64,000 nucleotides of DNA from Picosynechococcus sp. PCC 7002 (GTDB taxonomy: Bacteria > Cyanobacteriota > Cyanobacteriia > Cyanobacteriales > MRBY01). Below the pieces are notes generated by a model. That model had not been told where the DNA came from. It worked only from the letters and a program-made list of their open reading frames with translations, and did no database searches. Position numbers and translations under genes: made by a program. Shown here one piece after another: positions 8,434 through 18,011 of the stretch (position 1 is the stretch's first letter; each line of letters opens with the position of its first letter). The stretch covers positions 2,944,048 through 3,008,047 of the forward strand of contig NZ_CAWLFA010000001.1 of NCBI RefSeq assembly GCF_963860125.1, read 5' to 3'.

Positions 8434-9144
8434 CTAGGGATAAACTTGAGGATAGTTAATGGGTTCAATATAGTTACCATCACATTCATCTTTAAGGAGA
8501 AACCGATTTAAGCTGAGATCTGTACCTGTAAATTGATAAAAACCCAAGCTACCACAATCCCCTAAACCTCTGCCTTTCGTAAAAATACTAATGGTTTGGC
8601 TACTCGGATCATATTCTGAATACCCAGCTCTGGTTACTTCTGTTTCTTTAATCAATTGTTGATCCGTATCTTGGTAGAAATAAGTAATCGGTAGTGGCGT
8701 CAGATCGAATTGATCTTCGTCTCTTCGGTATAAAAAATAATTCTGGAGCAGTTGATAGGCCGTCGAGCCACAAACAAGGTGCACAAGATACTCATCTTTA
8801 CCCACGCGGTAAACATTAGAGGCCGCTTCTGTGAGCTCCGATTCAAATCTAAACTCTTGGCAAAGCCCCAACTCTTCCCGGTTTTCCATAAGCTCCGGAA
8901 TGATTGCTTGGCTAATATCAGGGGAAGAATAGTTCTGATCTACTGCTTCTACTTCCTTTGTATCGGCCCCTTGAGAATTGACTAGGGGCAATGGTTCAGC
9001 GGGAACAGGAATTGGTTCTTCTGTCGGATCGGTAGGTGTTGTTCCATCAGGTTCAGGGGCAGAAGGATTAGACTGATTTTGGCAACTGCCTAACCCCAAG
9101 CCAAGGCTGACCAGGGTACTAAAAGCAATGAATTTAAACCTCAT
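8434..9144 (-). CDS. DUF1176-like lipoprotein
   Basis: From ATG 9144 the protein begins MRFKFIAFS, with a hydrophobic stretch and a lipobox LGSC, so it is probably exported and lipid-anchored. A Pro/Glu/Thr-rich spacer follows. The C-terminal half contains GRGLGDCGSLGFYQF and FLLKDECDGN, typical of DUF1176 proteins, with paired cysteines that could form disulfides. No function is known for the family. An upstream ATG at 9159 adds five residues and is less likely. About 30 bases separate it from the upstream PIN/TRAM gene, so cotranscription is possible. Confidence 0.75.
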   Translation of the reverse strand: MRFKFIAFSTLVSLGLGLGSCQNQSNPSAPEPDGTTPTDPTEEPIPVPAEPLPLVNSQGADTKEVEAVDQNYSSPDISQAIIPELMENREELGLCQEFRFESELTEAASNVYRVGKDEYLVHLVCGSTAYQLLQNYFLYRRDEDQFDLTPLPITYFYQDTDQQLIKETEVTRAGYSEYDPSSQTISIFTKGRGLGDCGSLGFYQFTGTDLSLNRFLLKDECDGNYIEPINYPQVYP

Positions 9145-9190
9145 ATATCTGACCTCCACGCACTAAATCATAAGAAAATTGACCAGTTAA

Positions 9191-10270
9191 TTAAAGAGCC
9201 AGGGAAGAACTTAATTTCGCAAAAATCATCCGTCCCGCAGAGGTTTGTAAAGATGAAGTAACGGTTACAGCAACATCGGAACCCATAAATTGTTTTCCTT
9301 CTTCGACAACAACCATCGTGCCGTCTTCGAGATAACCAACCCCTTGTTTTTCTTCCTTTCCTTGCTTAAGAATTTTTACATCTAAATTATCTCCAGGGAG
9401 ATAGATCGGACGAATCGCTTGGGCAAGGTCATTAATATTTAAAATCTCGACTTTTTGAAGATTAGCAACCTTTTGTAGATTGTAATCATTGGTCAAAAGA
9501 ATCCCATTAATTTCCTGGGCCAAATGCACTAATTTAGCGTCCACAGTAGCAATGTCATCGTAGTCTGCGGGGTTGACAGAAACCCGTTTGGGAAAACGAT
9601 TTTGCATACTCTGGAGAATATCTAAGCCCCGACGACCCTTGGCGCGTTTCTGGTCGTTACTGGCGTCGGCGAGTTGCTGTAATTCGTTGAGGACAAAAAT
9701 TGGAATGAGAATTTGTCCTTCGATAAAACCTGTTTTAAGGAGTTCTTCTAGGCGACCGTCAATGATACAGCTTGTGTCGATGATCTTTGTAGGCGAAGGA
9801 CGGAGGGTTCCTTCAGCAACGAGGAGAGTATCTAAACTATTGGGATTGATCAGCCGCAGAAAAGTACGCCCGTGAACATCGGCGAGGCTCACACCAAGGT
9901 AGGCAAAGGTGATACTGCCGAGAATGGCAAAGGTAGGCTTAAGAAAACCAAACTCTGAAGGAATGGGCAACAGAAAAATGGGAGCAAGCATTAAATTTGC
10001 CACCAAAAGCCCAATCACTAAACCCACAGCACGGGTGACGATAATTTCGATGGGGGTGCGCCGAAATTGTTGCTCGAAGCGGCGATAGGTACTCTGGGCG
10101 AGAAGACCGATGGAAAGGCCCAGGAGTGAGGCAAAACCGGCCCCCACCCACCGGAGGGCGTCAATGTTGGAGGCTTGGTCGCGCACAGAGGCAGGGAGTA
10201 AATCAATGACATCAAATCCCACAAGGGCGATCGCCACCACAAAGATCAGAACAAGGAAAATATCGAACAT
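9191..10270 (-). CDS. PIN/TRAM-domain integral membrane protein (YacL-like)
   Basis: Starting at ATG 10270 (MFDIFLVLIF), the protein has four hydrophobic segments in the first 130 residues. A PIN domain follows, with acidic residues in IIDTSCIIDGRLEEL, FVLNELQQLAD and GILLTNDYNLQKVA. It ends in a TRAM domain (KQGVGYLEDGTMVVVEEG). This order is that of Bacillus YacL, a conserved membrane-bound putative ribonuclease. An upstream ATG at 10390 would add 40 non-conserved residues. Catalytic acidic residues appear intact. Confidence 0.88.
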   Translation of the reverse strand: MFDIFLVLIFVVAIALVGFDVIDLLPASVRDQASNIDALRWVGAGFASLLGLSIGLLAQSTYRRFEQQFRRTPIEIIVTRAVGLVIGLLVANLMLAPIFLLPIPSEFGFLKPTFAILGSITFAYLGVSLADVHGRTFLRLINPNSLDTLLVAEGTLRPSPTKIIDTSCIIDGRLEELLKTGFIEGQILIPIFVLNELQQLADASNDQKRAKGRRGLDILQSMQNRFPKRVSVNPADYDDIATVDAKLVHLAQEINGILLTNDYNLQKVANLQKVEILNINDLAQAIRPIYLPGDNLDVKILKQGKEEKQGVGYLEDGTMVVVEEGKQFMGSDVAVTVTSSLQTSAGRMIFAKLSSSLAL

Positions 10271-10457
10271 AGGTCTTACCCGGCTATAAGTCCCAGTTTT
10301 AGGGGGAATTTGGGGTTTAGGATAATGGAGAATAATGCCCTCATTATATCGGTGGGCCTTCCATTCCTTCGCGCCTCTGGGAATTAACAAAATTTGTTGA
10401 TTTCTGCGCCAATTTTCCAGCTAAATGCTTCCTATTCCCCATTGAGACTGTTCTACC

Positions 10458-11648
10458 GTGGTTACCAGTGCCTATCTCCATCTCCCCTTCTGTTTACGCC
10501 GTTGTTTCTACTGTGATTTTCCGATTACGGTGACGGGGGAAAAACAAACTGCGGGGATTCGCACCCAGATGGAGGAATACGGGGAGTGGCTCTGTCGGGA
10601 AATCCGCGCAACACCGATCCTGGGGGGCGAGTTAAAGACGGTGTTCTTTGGAGGTGGCACACCCTCTTTATTTCCAGTGGATCTCTTGGAAAAAGTTTTA
10701 AGAACCCTTGATCAGCGATTTGGCATTGCCCAGTCAGCAGAAATTTCCCTGGAGATCGACCCAGGCACTTTTTCTTTAGAACAACTGATCCGGTACAAAA
10801 ATATTGGTATTTCTCGCCTAAGCCTTGGGGTACAAGCTTTTCAGGATAATTTGCTGGCAAACTGTGGGCGATCGCACAGGGTAATAAATATATTTACTGC
10901 GTGTGATCACCTGGAGCGATCGCAGATCCCCTGGAGTTTGGATCTGATCTCTGGATTGCCAGATCAAACCCGCGACGATTGGCAGGCTTCCCTTGATCAG
11001 GCGATCGCCCTCAACCCCCACCATATTTCTTGCTATGACCTGGTGATCGAACCCCAAACCCCTTTTGGTAAACAATACGAACCCGGTGAAGGCCCGCTCC
11101 CTTCCGATGAAAATACTGCTGCCATGTATCGCCTCGCCAGTGAAATCCTCCGGCAGGCGGGCTATGACCACTACGAAATATCCAACTACGCCAAGCCTGG
11201 ATATCAATGTCGCCACAATCGCGTGTATTGGGAAAATCGTCCTTACTACGGTTTTGGCATGGGGGCCGCCAGTTTCACCCAAAATCAGCGCTTTTCTCGG
11301 CCCCGCACCCGCGCCGAATATTACACCTGGGTTGAACAATACGAACAAAATAATGGTGTTTTAGACGTGGCGGTCTTAACAAAAGGCGATCGCCTCCTTG
11401 AAACCTTGATGTTGGGTCTTCGTTTAACGGAAGGTCTAGATTTATCCCAACTGATCACAGAATTTGGCCAAAGCAATGTGGATCAGATTCTAGAAATCAT
11501 AAAACCCGCTTTCCAGAAAGGCTGGGCTCTCCTTTCCCCCACAACGCCACCACGTCTTGCCCTCAGCGATCCAGAAGGATTACTGTTCTCCAACACCATT
11601 CTCGCGGAACTTTTCCACCACCTCGACCCAGAAAACCCCGTAGAATAA
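10458..11648 (+). CDS. hemW: Radical SAM HemW-like protein (coproporphyrinogen III oxidase-like)
   Basis: The 396-residue protein has the radical-SAM cluster motif CLRRCFYC (Cys 12, 16 and 19), the glycine motif FFGGGTPSLFP and the HemN/HemW motifs SLGVQAFQD and YEISNYAKPG. The length and the absence of the HemN N-terminal extension point to HemW, a heme chaperone-like protein, rather than a true anaerobic coproporphyrinogen dehydrogenase. It starts at GTG 10458. A nucleotide-sugar gene follows 30 bases later on the same strand. Confidence 0.88.
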   Translation: MVTSAYLHLPFCLRRCFYCDFPITVTGEKQTAGIRTQMEEYGEWLCREIRATPILGGELKTVFFGGGTPSLFPVDLLEKVLRTLDQRFGIAQSAEISLEIDPGTFSLEQLIRYKNIGISRLSLGVQAFQDNLLANCGRSHRVINIFTACDHLERSQIPWSLDLISGLPDQTRDDWQASLDQAIALNPHHISCYDLVIEPQTPFGKQYEPGEGPLPSDENTAAMYRLASEILRQAGYDHYEISNYAKPGYQCRHNRVYWENRPYYGFGMGAASFTQNQRFSRPRTRAEYYTWVEQYEQNNGVLDVAVLTKGDRLLETLMLGLRLTEGLDLSQLITEFGQSNVDQILEIIKPAFQKGWALLSPTTPPRLALSDPEGLLFSNTILAELFHHLDPENPVE

Positions 11649-11678
11649 TCACGCCTTTCCCTTTCTCTTTCCCTACCC

Positions 11679-12617
11679 ATGATTGATCTTTCCCAGAAAA
11701 AAATCCTTGTCACTGGCGGCGCTGGCTTCCTCGGCCAACAGGTAATTCACCAATTGATCCAAGCCGGTGCTCAACCGGGAAATATTACCGTCCCCCGTTC
11801 TTCCAGTTGTGATCTGCGTCGTCTCGAAGCCTGTCAGCAAGCAGTCCAAGGTCAGGATATCGTCATTCACCTGGCGGCCCACGTGGGGGGGATTGGCCTC
11901 AACCGCGAGAAACCCGCTGAACTTTTTTATGACAATTTAATGATGGGTACTCAATTGATTCACAGTGCCTACGAAGCGGGGGTCGAAAAATTTGTCTGTG
12001 TCGGGACGATTTGCGCTTACCCGAAATTTACCCCTGTACCTTTCAAAGAAGAAAATCTTTGGGCAGGCTATCCCGAAGAAACCAATGCCCCCTACGGCAT
12101 CGCCAAAAAAGCGCTCCTTGTGCAACTAGAAGCCTACCGCCTGCAATACGGCTTTAATGGTATTTATCTACTCCCGGTAAACCTCTACGGCCCTGGGGAT
12201 AACTTCAAACCGGAAAGCTCCCACGTGATCCCCGCTTTAATCCGTAAAGTCTACGAAGCGCAACGGGATGGTGTTAAACAGCTCAAGGTTTGGGGGGATG
12301 GCAGCCCGACCCGGGAATTTCTCCACGCAACGGATGCGGCCCAGGGCATCGTTTTAGCAACGCAAAAATATAATGAGGCAGCCCCCATCAACCTCGGAAC
12401 CAATACAGAAATTTCCATTAAAGATTTAGTGGAATTAATTTGTGAACTGATGGCCTTTGACGGAGAGATTATCTGGGAAGCGGATAAACCCAATGGACAA
12501 CCCCGCCGTTGCCTAGATACCCAGAAAGCCAAGGAAAAATTTGGTTTCGAGGCGGCGATTGGTTTACGGCAGGGTTTACAGGAGACTATTGATTGGTATT
12601 GCCAGAACCCGGAATAG
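11679..12617 (+). CDS. fcl: GDP-L-fucose synthase (SDR epimerase/reductase)
   Basis: A 312-residue extended SDR protein. The NAD(P) loop is VTGGAGFLGQQ near residue 11, the catalytic pair is in NAPYGIAKKAL, and WGDGSPTREFLHATD plus VNLYGPGDNF are characteristic of GDP-4-keto-6-deoxymannose epimerase/reductase (WcaG/Fcl). It would make GDP-L-fucose for surface polysaccharide. The usual partner GDP-mannose dehydratase (Gmd) is not adjacent, so it must be supplied elsewhere. Confidence 0.88.
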   Translation: MIDLSQKKILVTGGAGFLGQQVIHQLIQAGAQPGNITVPRSSSCDLRRLEACQQAVQGQDIVIHLAAHVGGIGLNREKPAELFYDNLMMGTQLIHSAYEAGVEKFVCVGTICAYPKFTPVPFKEENLWAGYPEETNAPYGIAKKALLVQLEAYRLQYGFNGIYLLPVNLYGPGDNFKPESSHVIPALIRKVYEAQRDGVKQLKVWGDGSPTREFLHATDAAQGIVLATQKYNEAAPINLGTNTEISIKDLVELICELMAFDGEIIWEADKPNGQPRRCLDTQKAKEKFGFEAAIGLRQGLQETIDWYCQNPE

Positions 12618-12641
12618 ATATTTCCCTTTGGGGACAACAAT

Positions 12642-13544
12642 CTAGGGATTGGCCGCGTTTTGTAGATCGGTAACGGTGGGTTGTTTTAGCTTACTGGCTA
12701 ATCCCATACGCTCCAGGAGACGAATAAAAGAATAGGTAAAGTCCGGTAGGTATTTCACCTTACCTTTTTGAATTGTGATTCCGTGGCGTACCGACCAACC
12801 AAAGGCATGGTGCAGATTGTGCCAACCTTCCCCAAGGGCAAGGACGGCAACCCAACTATTATTACGACTGTGATCGGTGGTTTGGAAAGGGCGATCGCCC
12901 CATTTGTGACAAACGGAATTCACGAAAGCGACACCATGGAACAGGAGGGTGGTGCTGATAAAAAATGCGGCCAGATATTCCAGGCCGCCGACCCCATAGG
13001 ACAATGCGCCTAGGGCAATGAGGGGTACAAAATGGAAGCGATCAATCAGTTTCAGGATTGGATCTCGCTCAATGTCAGCGGGCAATTTTTTCGGGAAGGT
13101 ATTGGGAGAAATGAGCCAGCGGTAATGGGCCCACCAAAACCCCTCCTTAGAGCTGTGGGGATCGCCTGGGTGATCGCTAAACCGATGGTGATCTTCGTGG
13201 TGGGCTTTCCACCAACTCGGCCCCATTTGCCCCGCCGAGGCAGTAATAAAACTGCCAATCCATTTCACCCAGGGGGAAGCTTGGTAGGCTTTGTGGGTCA
13301 GGAGACGGTGGTAGATGGCAGTGGTGCCGAGCATTCTCAGCCAGTACCAAAACACAATCCAAAGGACAGCCCCCCAACTGAGGCCTGTGAAAAAGGCGAT
13401 CGCCATGCCGAGATGACAAAGAATAATCCAGACTGGGCCAGTGGCATAACTGAGGCGAGTCAGTCGAGAATAGTTGCGGGGACGGGGATTAGGTTGTGGT
13501 GGTGTAGAGGGAATCGGGTCAAGAACGTTGCTGTAATGCGTCAA
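12642..13544 (-). CDS. Acyl-lipid/acyl-CoA type fatty acid desaturase (delta-9-like)
   Basis: A 300-residue membrane di-iron desaturase. The three histidine boxes are HRLLTH (about residue 79), HEDHHR (about 116) and HNLHHAFGW (about 243), the pattern of DesC-type delta-9 desaturases. Four hydrophobic segments bracket them. It would introduce double bonds into acyl chains of membrane lipids, using ferredoxin in cyanobacteria. Several paralogues exist in this group of organisms, so the exact regiospecificity and symbol are not assigned. Confidence 0.88.
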   Translation of the reverse strand: MTHYSNVLDPIPSTPPQPNPRPRNYSRLTRLSYATGPVWIILCHLGMAIAFFTGLSWGAVLWIVFWYWLRMLGTTAIYHRLLTHKAYQASPWVKWIGSFITASAGQMGPSWWKAHHEDHHRFSDHPGDPHSSKEGFWWAHYRWLISPNTFPKKLPADIERDPILKLIDRFHFVPLIALGALSYGVGGLEYLAAFFISTTLLFHGVAFVNSVCHKWGDRPFQTTDHSRNNSWVAVLALGEGWHNLHHAFGWSVRHGITIQKGKVKYLPDFTYSFIRLLERMGLASKLKQPTVTDLQNAANP

Positions 13545-13636
13545 AATGCTTTCCTAACGAGTTGAGAATATCTTCTATGAAACCGCGTTTTTACATAACT
13601 TTACAACTCGTGAGTCCCGAATCCCTTGCGGTCGGG

Positions 13637-14305
13637 TCAAATAAATTCGGAAATGTCTTCGTCACAGTCATCGGCTAAATAGGATAAGGAACGGAAGCGG
13701 AGGCCGACCAATTGTTCATAGAGGGGGTTTAATTTGCACATTGGTGGGATATGGACAATTTTTTTGCCAAATAGCTTGATATCGCGCTCAAAGGGGCATT
13801 GGGGCGGCACCATTTTGCAGATGAAGCGGGCCACACGGGGATCGTCAATGTCCATGCCATCGAGCCAGTTGCGGATTGGTTTAAGGGCGTCAAGGTGAAC
13901 TTCTGGTTGGGGGGTTTCGGTGGTGACAGTTTCTGGGTCGTAGAGGGTTTTTTCAAGGTTATGGAGGGCGCTGAGATCTACCCCAAGGGCTTTCCCAAAG
14001 GCTTTGATTTGATCGGCTTCAACGATGGAATAGACCCCATCGGCGATCGCCATCATTACCGCTGTCCGGAGAAAATTTTCGCGGATATTTGGCTCTTCTC
14101 CGAGGTCAGTCGCCAGTTCTTCACCCGTAATCGGTTCTAAGTCCCCTAGACTGCTGTGGGGGGCGAGTTCGTCCTGGGTCAGTCGCGTAATGAGCTCTTG
14201 CTCTTCGGCATCAAAATGACCGTCGGCCCAGGCAATGGTCAATAGTCCCCTTAGCCAAGCCGTGATTTGGCGATCGCTGTAGACAGTTGTGCTCGCAGAA
14301 CTCAT
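13637..14305 (-). CDS. TerB-like plus Mo-nitrogenase C-terminal domain protein
   Basis: The 222-residue protein begins at ATG 14305 (MSSASTTVYSDRQ). The first part (LLTIAWADGHFDAEEQELI, then MMAIADGVYSIVEADQI) is TerB-like, with two metal-binding-like acidic helices. The last 80 residues (RNWLDGMDIDDPRVARFICK, then MVPPQCPFERDI and IPPMCKLNPLYEQL) match the domain named Mo-dependent nitrogenase C-terminus, which is widespread in non-fixing cyanobacteria. There is no link to nitrogen fixation in the window. A longer reading from 14398 has an unrelated hydrophobic lead and is rejected. Confidence 0.8.
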   Translation of the reverse strand: MSSASTTVYSDRQITAWLRGLLTIAWADGHFDAEEQELITRLTQDELAPHSSLGDLEPITGEELATDLGEEPNIRENFLRTAVMMAIADGVYSIVEADQIKAFGKALGVDLSALHNLEKTLYDPETVTTETPQPEVHLDALKPIRNWLDGMDIDDPRVARFICKMVPPQCPFERDIKLFGKKIVHIPPMCKLNPLYEQLVGLRFRSLSYLADDCDEDISEFI

Positions 14306-14524
14306 AGCTGTTTTAAAAATCTGTAACTCTTTCCCCATTGTAGGCAAGAAATCAAGAAGCCATAGAAAATACAGTGAAATTAATCCATACCCCAACAAGA
14401 TTAAGATCTAATTATCAATTTTTCGGGCTGCTTTAACTAAATTAATGAGGCAAAATCGACGTTATTTATTGATTTTTAATAAGCTAATTTTCTAAACACT
14501 TTTTTGTGATTCACAGAATATTTT

Positions 14525-15643
14525 CTAAGTATTTGTTGGGGGGAGATCAAAACCAAAAGTAAAGCAAAATTTAGCCCCTTGGTTAACCCGTGTTTCGGCC
14601 CAGATTTGTCCCCGATGCACTTCGATAATACGCCTAACAATTGCTAAACCAACTCCCGTTCCTTCAAATTCAGATTGGGTGTGGAGTCGCTTAAATGGCA
14701 AAAAAATCTCTTCTAGATGTTCTGCGGTAAAACCAACACCATTATCTTCTAGGCAGTAGGTTTGAGAATCAATTTTATAAAATTTTATTTGAGGATTTTT
14801 GACCTTGCTGGTGTATTTCCAGGCATTTTCAAATAGGTTTTCAAAGGCCATCTTAAGGAGCGGGCGATCGCCTAGGATAATCACATCCGGTTCGATTTTA
14901 ATTTCTATGGCTCGGTCAGGGGTTTCACCTTGGAGATCCTGAATAATTTCTGTGGCAATTTCACTTAAATTAATCCTCTCAAGGGTTAATTGCTTTTCTT
15001 TAATTTCTGCAAGGCGCATCAAGTCAGAGATGATATGATTCATTTCCTTAGCAGAATTCGCAATAATCTCTAACGTCTCTAAGGTCTCTTCGTCAAAGGT
15101 ATCAACATCACCTAAGAGCAAGTCACAAAACCCTAACAATTTCGTTAATGGCCGCCGTAAATCATGGGAAACCATATAGTTAAAGGATTTTAGATCTTGG
15201 TTGATCTGGGCTAACTGGTTATTTTTTTCTTCAAGCTCCTGGGCATTACGCAAAATCTTAAGTTGATTTTCAACGCGCACAAGCACCTCATACATATCAA
15301 AGGGCTTATTGATATAGTCAACGCCCCCTAAGGAAAAAGCCTTCACCTTATCGAAAACATCATTTAAAGCACTGATGAAAATAATGGGAATTTTGGCGGT
15401 GTCTGGATTAGCCTTTAGCCGTTGGCAAACGCCATAACCATCTAAGATGGGCATTTTAATATCCAGCAGGATCAAATCAGGGGGATCCGCTGCCACTGCT
15501 TTGAGGGCTTGTTTACCATTGATCACCTGTCGCACTTCGTGGCCCTTTTCAACCAAAATTTCTGAAAGAAGTTGTAGGTTTTCAGGAACATCATCAACAA
15601 TTAAAATATCGCCTCGGTGCTGCAGATAAGAATCTTGAATCAT
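14525..15643 (-). CDS. Response regulator-histidine kinase hybrid (REC-HisKA-HATPase)
   Basis: An N-terminal receiver (ILIVDDVPENLQLL, phosphoacceptor Asp in LILLDIKMPILDG, conserved Lys in YINKPF) is joined by a coiled coil to a HisKA domain with H-box MVSHDLRRPLTKL and a HATPase with FENLFENAWKY, CLEDNGVGFT and FEGTGVGLAIVRRI. There is no membrane segment, so it is a soluble kinase. This arrangement is common in cyanobacteria. ATG 15643 (MIQDSYL) is preferred over the upstream ATG 15661. Confidence 0.9.
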   Translation of the reverse strand: MIQDSYLQHRGDILIVDDVPENLQLLSEILVEKGHEVRQVINGKQALKAVAADPPDLILLDIKMPILDGYGVCQRLKANPDTAKIPIIFISALNDVFDKVKAFSLGGVDYINKPFDMYEVLVRVENQLKILRNAQELEEKNNQLAQINQDLKSFNYMVSHDLRRPLTKLLGFCDLLLGDVDTFDEETLETLEIIANSAKEMNHIISDLMRLAEIKEKQLTLERINLSEIATEIIQDLQGETPDRAIEIKIEPDVIILGDRPLLKMAFENLFENAWKYTSKVKNPQIKFYKIDSQTYCLEDNGVGFTAEHLEEIFLPFKRLHTQSEFEGTGVGLAIVRRIIEVHRGQIWAETRVNQGAKFCFTFGFDLPPTNT

Positions 15644-15845
15644 AATGCTTAAGTTCACCACATTGGCTTTGGAATTACCCCTGACAGGATGACATTGAAA
15701 TGATGAGAATTACGCGCGTTAAAACATTGGTTTAGCTTAAACCCTAGTTTTCTTTTATTATTCCATTAATTTTTTTAGAAAAATGTAAAGAGTTCAAAAA
15801 GTATGCCATCCGGCTTTCATGATGCTTATTCTGATGATACAAACG

Positions 15846-17462
15846 TTAAAATTCTGGGGCGCTCTGGATTGTGTGTGGGTTTTTGGTTTCGGGGTGCATA
15901 AAAGTTAAGGCTGTGGCCTGGAGATGTAGACGGGGGGCGGCCCGGTTACCATAGAGGCGATCGCCAAGGATCGGATTGTTTAGCCCGTTGGGGTGGGCGC
16001 AATGGACCCGGAGTTGGTGGGTGCGGCCTGTAATTGGCTTGAGTTTGAGGCGATGGGAATCTAATTTAACGAAATAGGTTTCGCTGGGTTTGCCCCGTTG
16101 CGCATCTACTTTTTGCCGGGGGCGATCGCCAGGGTCTGCCCAGAGGGGAAGGGTAATCATTCCTTCTGGACGCTGAATTTTTTCCTCTAGGAGAGCTTCG
16201 TATTCCTTATGAATTTTGCGGCGGCGAAACTGGGTTTGCAGATCCTGTTGGGTTTCAGCATTTTTGGCAAATAAAAGAATTCCGGACGTATCTTGGTCGA
16301 GGCGATGGACAAGGAAAATATCTTGATAATCGCGGCGCAATCGGGAAAATGCACTGTCATAGGTCTGGCTACTACGGCCTGGAATCGAGGGGAGACCAGC
16401 GGGTTTGTGGATGGCGATTAGGCTGTGGTCTTCGTAGATGATTTCTAGGGGAATTTCTGGGATTGTCAAAATATCTTGAAAAGACTTTCCCCCTAAGCCC
16501 GAAAGTAAAAAGCCGAGGATCGGTTGGCAACGCTCTTCACAAGCTAAATAAAATTCGCCTACTTGTTTGTCAGGGCTGTTTTTACCCCACCAAAACTCCG
16601 CCATGGCCAAGGGTTTAAGGTTCTGTTTCGCAGCGTAGTTTAGGAGTTTGGGCGCACAACAATCGCCGGTGCCGGTGGGTAAACCAGTGGGAAATAAATC
16701 GGCGATCGCCTTTGATTCTCCTTGAAAATTTTTGAGGTGATAGACCTGGTGCATCCGTTTTTGGAGGGTGCGCGACAGGGTTTTGCGGCGCTGGCGGAGG
16801 CTTTGTAAGTCTTGATCAGCTTGGTGAATCATCGCAGCGAGGGAGTCGATTTCTTGATCCCTGGCCTGTTTGAGATCGCGTTTGTGGTTGCTTTCCTGGC
16901 GACTTTCTTCTTCAAGGGCGGCGATCGCTTGCGCTAATTCGGCTCCCGTTAAATGATTCTGGTAAACCCCGCGTTTTTGGCGGCGTACCTGTTTTTTCTG
17001 GCGACGCTCTTGATTAAACTGCGCGATTTTTGTTTGCCATTGTTGCTGCAACGTTTGGTAAGTTTTTCGTTCTGGTAGGGTTTCTAGGCGTTGGATTTCC
17101 CGGCGAATCTGGCGTAACTGGGCGAGAATTTCTTGCTCTTCTAAAATCAGGCGATCGCCCCCATCCATCGGCGGCACCCAACCGGGGAGGACTTTTCCGC
17201 CTTTAAGCAGTCCCGAAAATGCCTTGAGAAATACCCGTTGCCCGGTGGCCGTTTCTGCTAGCAATACCCCGTACATTTTCCCTTCCCAATTGAAATCCGG
17301 ATTTTCCCTCAGTTCCGCCATTAATTCACAGGCGATCGCCTCAGCATTTTTGGTGCGGGGGAGACGACAAAGTTGTTTGGTAGCCGGACAAACCCCCTTA
17401 TACCAAGCAGTGACAACATCGGCTTCAAATTGCGGTTGGTAGGGGAATAGGGGCGAAGACAT
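15846..17462 (-). CDS. RluA-family pseudouridine synthase with long N-terminal extension
   Basis: A 538-residue protein, much longer than typical RluA enzymes (about 220-320). The first 300 residues contain a long charged coiled-coil region (residues 105-235). The C-terminal 220 residues are the catalytic RluA domain: IAIHKPAGLPSIPGR, FLVHRLDQDTSGILLFAK with the catalytic Asp, and GRTHQLRVHCAHPNG. It isomerises uridine in RNA. The long form with the N-terminal extension is known in several bacterial groups, where its target is not settled. Confidence 0.88.
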   Translation of the reverse strand: MSSPLFPYQPQFEADVVTAWYKGVCPATKQLCRLPRTKNAEAIACELMAELRENPDFNWEGKMYGVLLAETATGQRVFLKAFSGLLKGGKVLPGWVPPMDGGDRLILEEQEILAQLRQIRREIQRLETLPERKTYQTLQQQWQTKIAQFNQERRQKKQVRRQKRGVYQNHLTGAELAQAIAALEEESRQESNHKRDLKQARDQEIDSLAAMIHQADQDLQSLRQRRKTLSRTLQKRMHQVYHLKNFQGESKAIADLFPTGLPTGTGDCCAPKLLNYAAKQNLKPLAMAEFWWGKNSPDKQVGEFYLACEERCQPILGFLLSGLGGKSFQDILTIPEIPLEIIYEDHSLIAIHKPAGLPSIPGRSSQTYDSAFSRLRRDYQDIFLVHRLDQDTSGILLFAKNAETQQDLQTQFRRRKIHKEYEALLEEKIQRPEGMITLPLWADPGDRPRQKVDAQRGKPSETYFVKLDSHRLKLKPITGRTHQLRVHCAHPNGLNNPILGDRLYGNRAAPRLHLQATALTFMHPETKNPHTIQSAPEF

Positions 17463-17538
17463 TACAATCCAGCGATCATTTTTTGTAAATGTAAGCCTTT
17501 TATTTTAGGCGCGAGCACTCCGTTTGTCTGCTGGTGAC

Positions 17539-17985
17539 CTATGCTGTGGCCAATAGTTGACGCAAACAGAAAATGGATTTACTGGCCTCAAATTTAAATG
17601 CGACTGTGAGCAGAACGTAACCAAAAATAAATACACCCACAGGAATGAAGCCAACTAAAAAAATAGATAATCCCCAGAAATGAAAAGCGGCGATCGCCAG
17701 TAGTACAGAAGCAAAACCCAGCCAGCCAACCATGAAACAAAGTATTAAAATATGCGGGGCCATTGTCACTTTAATAACCGTTCCTTCCCTTGTGGCCTTG
17801 ATTTGACCTTTCATGATCGGCAAAAAAGAATTTGTGTAATGAATTACACGTCGAATTTCAAAAGTTTTTTGGCTGACGGTACCTCGAACAATGCGATTTT
17901 GAATGGCATCGGCTAATCTTTGTCGTACTGCTGCTGGTTGAAGATGTGTTTTGAGAATTAACTGAGTAAAAGGGCGAAAAGTCAT
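17539..17985 (-). CDS. Small two-helix membrane protein, function unknown
   Basis: A 148-residue protein with a basic soluble N-terminal part (residues 1-75) and two long hydrophobic segments (about residues 77-97 and 102-130). No known motif was recognised. It sits between the pseudouridine synthase and the GDPD gene on the same strand, 26 bases after GDPD, so it may be cotranscribed with it. Confidence 0.6.
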   Translation of the reverse strand: MTFRPFTQLILKTHLQPAAVRQRLADAIQNRIVRGTVSQKTFEIRRVIHYTNSFLPIMKGQIKATREGTVIKVTMAPHILILCFMVGWLGFASVLLAIAAFHFWGLSIFLVGFIPVGVFIFGYVLLTVAFKFEASKSIFCLRQLLATA

Positions 17986-18011
17986 CGTTTAGTTTGGTCT
18001 TTGTTGCGTCT

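Noticed and set aside
13637..14305. Evidence for nitrogen fixation from the Mo-nitrogenase C-terminal domain
   Set aside because: This domain is common in non-fixing cyanobacteria and no nif genes are near.
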